NCBI GenBank assembly: GCA_023101725.1
Contig: JALJCO010008701.1
Span: forward strand, 186,001-250,000
Source: Atherinomorus stipes
Lineage: Eukaryota; Chordata; Actinopteri; Atheriniformes; Atherinidae
DNA length: 64,000 nucleotides
Direction: 5' to 3'
The notes below the pieces were generated by a model that was not told the origin of the DNA, did no database searches, and was given only the letters and a program-made list of their open reading frames with translations. A program made the position numbers and the translations under genes. Of the stretch, positions 58,261 to 64,000 are shown piece by piece (the first letter of the stretch is position 1; each line of letters opens with the position of its first letter).

Positions 58261-59430
58261 AAGCCCATTTACATGAGCCCATTAAAATCTGATAACTGGG
58301 AGTAATCAGATAGTTATTATAATTGACTCTGATGCATCTATAAACACTTTTTAAATACAAGATTCAAAACATCCCTTGACTGCATTTTCCAGTCCGTTAT
58401 CGAATTTCCTTCAGAGTGCGTACATATGCAGTCACTCAACTTCCTTTTGCATTCAAGACATTGGTCTTTGGGGGTAGCTGTTAATGTGGGCGCAAATAAG
58501 TCGGCAACGATGACTACACATGAATGTTTTACTTTGTACTAAAAGAAGTGATGCACAACAGACACAAACATGTTTAATCTCTGCCGCTACCTACAGTACA
58601 GCCACAAGGAGCTAGGCGAATCCAGCAGATGTGTTGGGACATCTTATGGCACCACAGTTACACTGTACTGCTAGTCCCAATCACCTTGTATGTCGACATG
58701 GACAGCAGCATGTATGTCTGGACAGTTACTGACAAGAGGCTCTTTACCCATAATCTAAGAGTTATTCTGTTTTTTATATTAGTTAGGCATCAGCAAATAA
58801 TGTCAACTCTGATTCATCTGAACTGCTTTAACACCTGACAGTCCACACTGAAATATAAAAACCAAATCTCCTTATAATTCATCAAACGTTTGTAAAGAAA
58901 TAGCTTCAAACCTTTGTAAAGGCTTTAAATTCTATATTTCATTTCTAGTATTTAGGCTGCAGGACACGACTGCACATGATCCGTTTGTGTTGGTGACCAA
59001 ATGATTTTTTATCAAGAAGAGAAGATTCACTAAAATCTATCATTAGCTAAAACAACAACACAAGTGTCATCATAGCACTAGCTAGAAAGTTCAGCAGATG
59101 TCTGTGTGAGTTTGAGAGCAGCTGCGTATGAGAAAACATCAAAGTAGGATCAAATTTTATTTAGTGCAGATTATATCATCATTACAACTTTCAGCAGTGT
59201 TATCACATATCACGTGTTTTCCAGATATTGTGCAGCCCTAGTCTACATCAACAAAGACGCCAGAGTATTGGGTAGAAATTTAGGTGTGTTAATCTGATTT
59301 CTCATAATCAAATACCTGCCATTATCTGATGAAGCGTATCAGATTATGCTCTCTACATGACAACTTAAATTATTTAATAACTCCAGAAATCAGGTAATGA
59401 TTCATTTTTGGCCTGCATGTAAACAGGCTC
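58261..59430. mobile_element. DNA element with RAGCCYRTTTACATG inverted ends
   Basis: Left end AAGCCCATTTACATG; inverted right end GAGCCTGTTTACATG. ACT lies just outside both ends (58258-58260, 59431-59433), a possible 3-bp target duplication. Subterminal AATCTGATAACTGGGAGTAA and CAGAAATCAGGTAATGATTC also pair imperfectly. An unrelated ATTGTGCAGCCCTA-type end near 59225-59240 suggests a further nested insertion. Confidence 0.55.
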
Positions 59431-62400
59431 ACTGTTCTTGCTGGTGTGCTGCAAAACATCTGATCTGTCGTGACTGCAGGTTAAATGTGGATAAGTGAAT
59501 GAGGGGGAAATGATGGGAAAAAGAATAAAAAAAAGATGATGAGATTGTGGGATTTATGTAGCAATCACAGACATATTGAGAAATAATTTACCCCATGGCA
59601 CAAATACATAAAAGCTTCCCCACCACTCCTTCTACATTGGACCAAGGCATCCTGACTGATAATAGAGCCAAACCGTAACAACTGATGTAAACCAAAGGGA
59701 CACATTTTGTGTCTGTTTTATAGCTGCTTGTTGTCACTTTGAGTTTTTCTGTGGTTATCTCTCCTTTTTTTCTGTTGCGGTCATTTTGTGCCTCTGTGAG
59801 GTCAATGTGATCATTTTGCATTTCTCTGCAGCCATTTTTTGTTTCTTTCAGTGACATTTTGGAAGCGGAGCTCAGAGGCCTATGGGATTACACAGCCCCG
59901 CAGGTCGGCACCGTAATCCATCCATGAAAGTGACACAGCTGCACTTTCAACAAACTTGCATCTATTGCAACGGTGTCAGCATACATACTTCTCTCATGTG
60001 ACAGGCAGCCCTCTGTTGGCATGTGTTATTTTTCTCATCTTGTTGTAGTCTGCGTCTGTCTTCGCCATTAACAAGCCGACTAACTGCTGTACAGCCATTC
60101 ATTCCAGTGAACAGTACTCACTCATCACCAGTCTGAGTCCATCAGTATTACAAATAATCAGGTTAGAAATGATCATGGTCCAGCTGCCCTACACCAGAGC
60201 AGCAAGGGGGCTATTAGCTGGTTATGATTGCCTTGACTGGCTGGATTCATTAGCTACTGTGATGAAATATTTATAACAGGAACAAGTTACTTCCCTGGGA
60301 AACACACGGCTCAATCATTCAAATAGCCTACATTATTAATCAGTACCTTTTTTTCGACACAAAAAGTCTATACTCACCCCGATGTGGACAAGCACAGATG
60401 TATGCTGCACACACTCGAGCATAAAGACATTAGCTACCTTTCTTTTGTAATTTCCCTTGTCTGAATTTTAATTTAGTGTTACAATCAGGGCCATAAAAAT
60501 GCTGTGAGCTGCCAGTAACTGAATAGGGCACCATACAGAAAATAATGATCAAATGACGGTGTAACTGATTCTGCTATATTATCGAAATCCAGGAAATGGA
60601 AACAAATTTCATTTTTAAGAGTCTCTGTTGTTATTGCATTTCCACTATTCAAGTATTCATCAAATAGTCCCCGTGGACTGGGACAGCACAGGAACATATT
60701 GATAAGAGGGTGGCTACTCTAAAAATTTGGTTCAACTGAAAAGCAGGGTTCAAAGATTAAACTGCTAGGACCAATGAATCATAATTAGATCTTCATCAAC
60801 CTCTTCCAAGTGGCCCCTCAGTACCAGTCTGCCATCATGATGAACATCTTTGTGCCAAAGTGCCATCTGAATGAGACATTAAAGTCATTTATCTGTAAAA
60901 CAAGAGCTTAATTTGGCTTTTGAGGTTTTGATGATTAGATGAAGGCTTTGTTCTGGTAAATAAAAAGAATATCAGAAAAAAAAGGGGGGGGGGGGCTAAG
61001 AGAAATGAAAATTGAGGGCACAGATTCTGCATATCACTGAAACACATATACAAACGCAAAGGTGAAAAACAATAAATAAAACAATAGTTTGTAGCTTGAT
61101 GGCACTCATTTTGGAGATAATACCTCTACTTCAACTTCCAACACCCACCAGAAATAGATCAAAGGCTGAGTAGATCAAAGAGGGAACAATCCACTTTGCC
61201 CCGTTTTCCTCCATCATCTAATTTCCTCTGAATAAAAAATGGTGACACATGCTAGCAGCATGCAGCTCTTTAGCTTTATTGCTCTGGTTAAAGTTGTCTG
61301 GCTAAAAGAGAACCTTTTTTTTTCCCCTGAATGAATTCGTCAAGAATATATAAACTAAGTAAACAGAAGCAGATAAAGTACATTTACAAATTATAAGTGC
61401 TTGCAAAATTAAAAATTTTGCATGGGTCACACCCAGAGGGCTAGACATAGCAAAAAAGCAGCTGATGCTCTAAAATAGAGAGATAATCTCAGATATTAAA
61501 TGCTGCTATGCTAAGTATGTAATAACTGGTTCTTACTTTGGTCAATCAAAATTGAACTTCAATCGTTGCAATAAGAATTAAAAAAACAAAAAAAACGCTT
61601 CAAAAGCAGAGATGTATGCTAATATTTATCCAAGTGTATAAACTGTTCTTATGTTAAGAGGACACATACAGTGGTTTCAAAAACAAAACATTTCCCCCTC
61701 ATTCCTCTTTCTTCCTTTTATCATGAGACGCTTCCCACCCTTATGCAGTAGTTTACTCATATCAGCCCTTTCGATTCTTAAAATGTGGACCTTCTCATTC
61801 TCAATTTATGTCACACTCCTACTCTCACTATTTCCATCATCTGCCACATGTTATCTCACTGATATTGTCTATTTTCTCTTCTTTCCCATTATGTATTATT
61901 TTTCTGTTTCTCTAACCAACTTCTGTATATGTTACCTGCTTTTTCTAATATTCTTATTTATTTTCCCATTTCTATACCTCACTCAAAGTCTGATCCCCAC
62001 AGGGATCCTGCCACTCAGATGAGGCAGTTACCTCCTTAGCCCTGAATCTCAACTCTTTCCTGCTGTAGGCTTTCAGAGTCGGTATTGACACCAAACAGAG
62101 GCAAAAAAAATTTTTTTTAAAAATCACAAGCAAACTCCAGAGCAGAGAGAAGCAAATGGCCCAGACTACTAAAATGTAAAGCAGAAAATTGTGTGCTATA
62201 AACTTTACTAATGCTTTATTGCAGTTTTAACCCAGATAGCACCCTTCTCCCCTCTTCATGACCTCTGCTCTCTGACAGGCATGAGAGCTTTACACCCCAT
62301 GCACAAAGACAAGAAACCTTTCTGTTTGTCATGCCACTTTGCAACATTAAGTTCAGAGACTTGTTATTTTGAAACAGGTGTATTAGAACAAGGAAACATG

Positions 62401-62635
62401 GAATAAATGCAGGACAAGGGCCAAGGTTCACCACCACTGCTATACATGGTTATGCTCAGGATATTCAGCCCATTTCAATTGGAAATGCATTTTGGGTAAA
62501 CTAACTGACAGCAAGGAATTTGCAACATATGCACTGTTGGTTTCATGCAAAGTTATAGCTTTAATGCACATCAAAAGCAGCTGCATGTTAAAGTGAAAAG
62601 AAATTGCAGGTTTTCATTTGTACAAATAAAATGTT

Positions 62636-62750
62636 GACGTTTTCGAGTATTCTGTCTAGTTTCGATCATATCATCAATTATGTCGCCATCGCAAATTTTA
62701 TTATTCATATTGTGATAAATATATTTGGCCATATTACCCTGCCCTAACCA
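62636..62750. mobile_element. terminal fragment of an inverted-repeat DNA element
   Basis: TATTGTGATAAATATATTTGGCCATATTACCCTGCCCTA is the usual right-hand end of a common fish element ('..atattgtgatat..ggccatat..agcccta'). Only this end is seen. Confidence 0.35.
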
Positions 62751-62819
62751 ACTAGATGTCACACTAGAGTTGCAGACTAACTACAAAATAAAGAGCTAGG
62801 GGCGGGAGATAAATTGAAA

Positions 62820-62895
62820 TCTAGGCAAGACAAGTTTATTCAGCACATTTCATGTATAAAATTCAAAGTGCTTTACATAAAACATTAAAAACATT
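62820..62895. mobile_element. short teleost repeat fragment
   Basis: GGCAAGACAAGTTTATTCAG followed by CACATTTCATGTATAAAATT and CAAAGTGCTTTACATAAAAC is a widespread fish retroposon 3'-end phrase, followed by an A-rich stretch. Confidence 0.4.
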
Positions 62896-63478
62896 ACATT
62901 GGGGTACAGAAAAAAATAAAAGATTAAAAAGTAAAAGAATAAAAAGCATGACTTAAAATGAAAAAAAAAGAGAGAACATTAAATACAGTATATTCAATGT
63001 AGCCAGAGTTGTTTTGGTGTGCAGTATCTAAATTGGCTGTATCACTAACACAGAGTACAAATTGTTGTATAAGTGTTTTAAACCATCTAGATTTGATATT
63101 CTTCATAGTTTAGTTTCTCTCCAGAAAACTCTCCTACACACATGCATGTTGATGTTTCAGGACGCAGGAAATTCTACTCAATTCAGCTTGATTTGTACAG
63201 TGGAAATTCACAACAACATAATTTCAGGGCACTTGACAAACAAGTCAGTTAATTCAAGTCAATTCATTGTATTCTAATCAGTATTCATACAAGCTAATTC
63301 ATAAAAAATTACAGCCAAGTTAAGGAAAGAATAAGACATGTGGAGACTTTATGTATGCAGTCTGCTAGCATGCTAGTTTACAAGCATTAAGAGATGGAAG
63401 CTGAATGTGAAATGTCCACACGCCTCAGAAACTACTACAACGATGAGGAGATTCTGATTGTTCCAGTGACGTGAAGTA

Positions 63479-63760
63479 GGCCTGCACGATTTTGATAAAA
63501 AACCTAATTGCGATTTTTCTGACAAATATTGCGATTCGATTTGCGATTTTTACATTTGATAGTTTTAAATGCATAAAACTAAAATTATCAATGAAAGAAG
63601 TTGTTACTTCTACAACAATGATCTACTTAAAAAACTATTTGTGTGTCCAGCATCCTCTTCTGCTTCTGTCTGATGTTGAACCTGACAAATCTCTAATAAA
63701 AACTACACAGTGATGGAGTTTGTTCAGTGTTTTGTGATAACTACAAAATCGATTCATTAT
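63479..63760. mobile_element. partial inverted-repeat element
   Basis: Begins AGGCCTGCACGATTTTG and continues with ATTGCGATTTTTCTGAC and ATTGCGATTCGATTTGCG, the left end of a common hAT-like fish element ('gggctgcacgat..'). The right end is not recognised before the window closes. Confidence 0.4.
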
Positions 63761-64000
63761 AGTTACTAACTCCATCTCCCAAAAGTAACAGCGTTTATAA
63801 CGGAGTTTAAGCTTTGTAAAAATAATCACTTGGGAAAGTAATAATTCTGTTACTTTTTAATATTCCCATCGGCTTAACTTTAATATCTCTGTTGAATTAT
63901 TCCTGATAAATGTGAATATAACATCTCACCAATGAATGAAACAGAAACTTAACAGAATAAATCACTAACAGAATCTTGGACAGTCGGACTGATGGATGTC

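Larger units (their letters stand above)
52984..64000. other. 5' side of sbno2: intron/upstream sequence, no coding exon
   Basis: Because exon 1 has a splice acceptor at its 5' edge, part of this stretch must be intron, and a non-coding exon with the main promoter lies here or beyond the window. I could not place it. Open frames at 55443-55952, 57707-58258 and 61651-62022 (all plus) show no domain, and the last is a T/C-rich hydrophobic read-through. Repeats present: 57000-57700 (old element), 58261-59430, 62820-62890, 63479 onward. Confidence 0.5.

Noticed and set aside
61651..62022. Hydrophobic 123-codon plus-strand frame resembling a membrane protein
   Set aside because: The hydrophobicity follows from a long T/C-rich stretch (Phe, Leu, Ser codons); no conserved features.

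Overview
This window is vertebrate nuclear DNA, very probably from a ray-finned fish. It has one split gene with GT-AG introns, AT-rich introns, microsatellites, and a dense load of DNA transposons and short repeats of kinds typical of teleost genomes. There are no prokaryotic operons, phage genes or CRISPR arrays.

One protein-coding gene accounts for all the convincing coding sequence: sbno2 (strawberry notch homolog 2), on the minus strand. I placed 31 coding exons, from a start codon at 52864 down to a stop at 2698. Every junction is AC|exon|CT on the plus strand, and every exon length agrees with the reading phase of its neighbours, except inside the last exon. The 27 exons between 5996 and 18664 are packed tightly and encode most of the acidic region, the helicase-like core (Walker A in exon 8, DECH box in exon 11, [11 protein letters not shown] motif across exons 20-21) and the strawberry-notch C-terminal region. 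The first three coding exons are scattered over introns of about 1.1, 9.9 and 22.9 kb. The last exon carries a Gln/Ser-rich tail much longer than the mammalian one and a reading-frame break of +1 base between about 3362 and 3540. A phase-compatible alternative first coding exon (33651-33710) lies inside the 22.9 kb intron, next to a homopurine tract. This suggests a second promoter giving a protein that lacks the first 106 residues.

The large introns and the 5' flank are mostly mobile-element debris. Four non-autonomous elements are flanked by TTAA on both sides (36423-37256, 39580-40029, 44625-45168, 48344-49645). Two hAT-type elements have 8-bp target duplications (24175-25877, 43912-44382). 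Three are deletion derivatives of one Tc1/mariner-like family (22841-23352, 29464-29956, 47618-48132). A palindromic hAT-type MITE (30317-30521) has relatives elsewhere. A tRNA-derived SINE sits at 5599-5917, and LINE-like 3' tails lie near 11000 and 14450. The most unusual object is a nested stack at about 45350-47265: a THAP-domain foldback element inside an element with a broken Myb/SANT-like reading frame, itself inside a hAT-type MITE.

Right of 52983 (5' of the gene) I found no further coding exon. A strong splice acceptor at 52984 implies that a non-coding first exon and the main promoter lie further right, in the window or beyond it. Left of 2698 is 3' UTR with a candidate polyadenylation signal at 664-669. 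No second gene is supportable.
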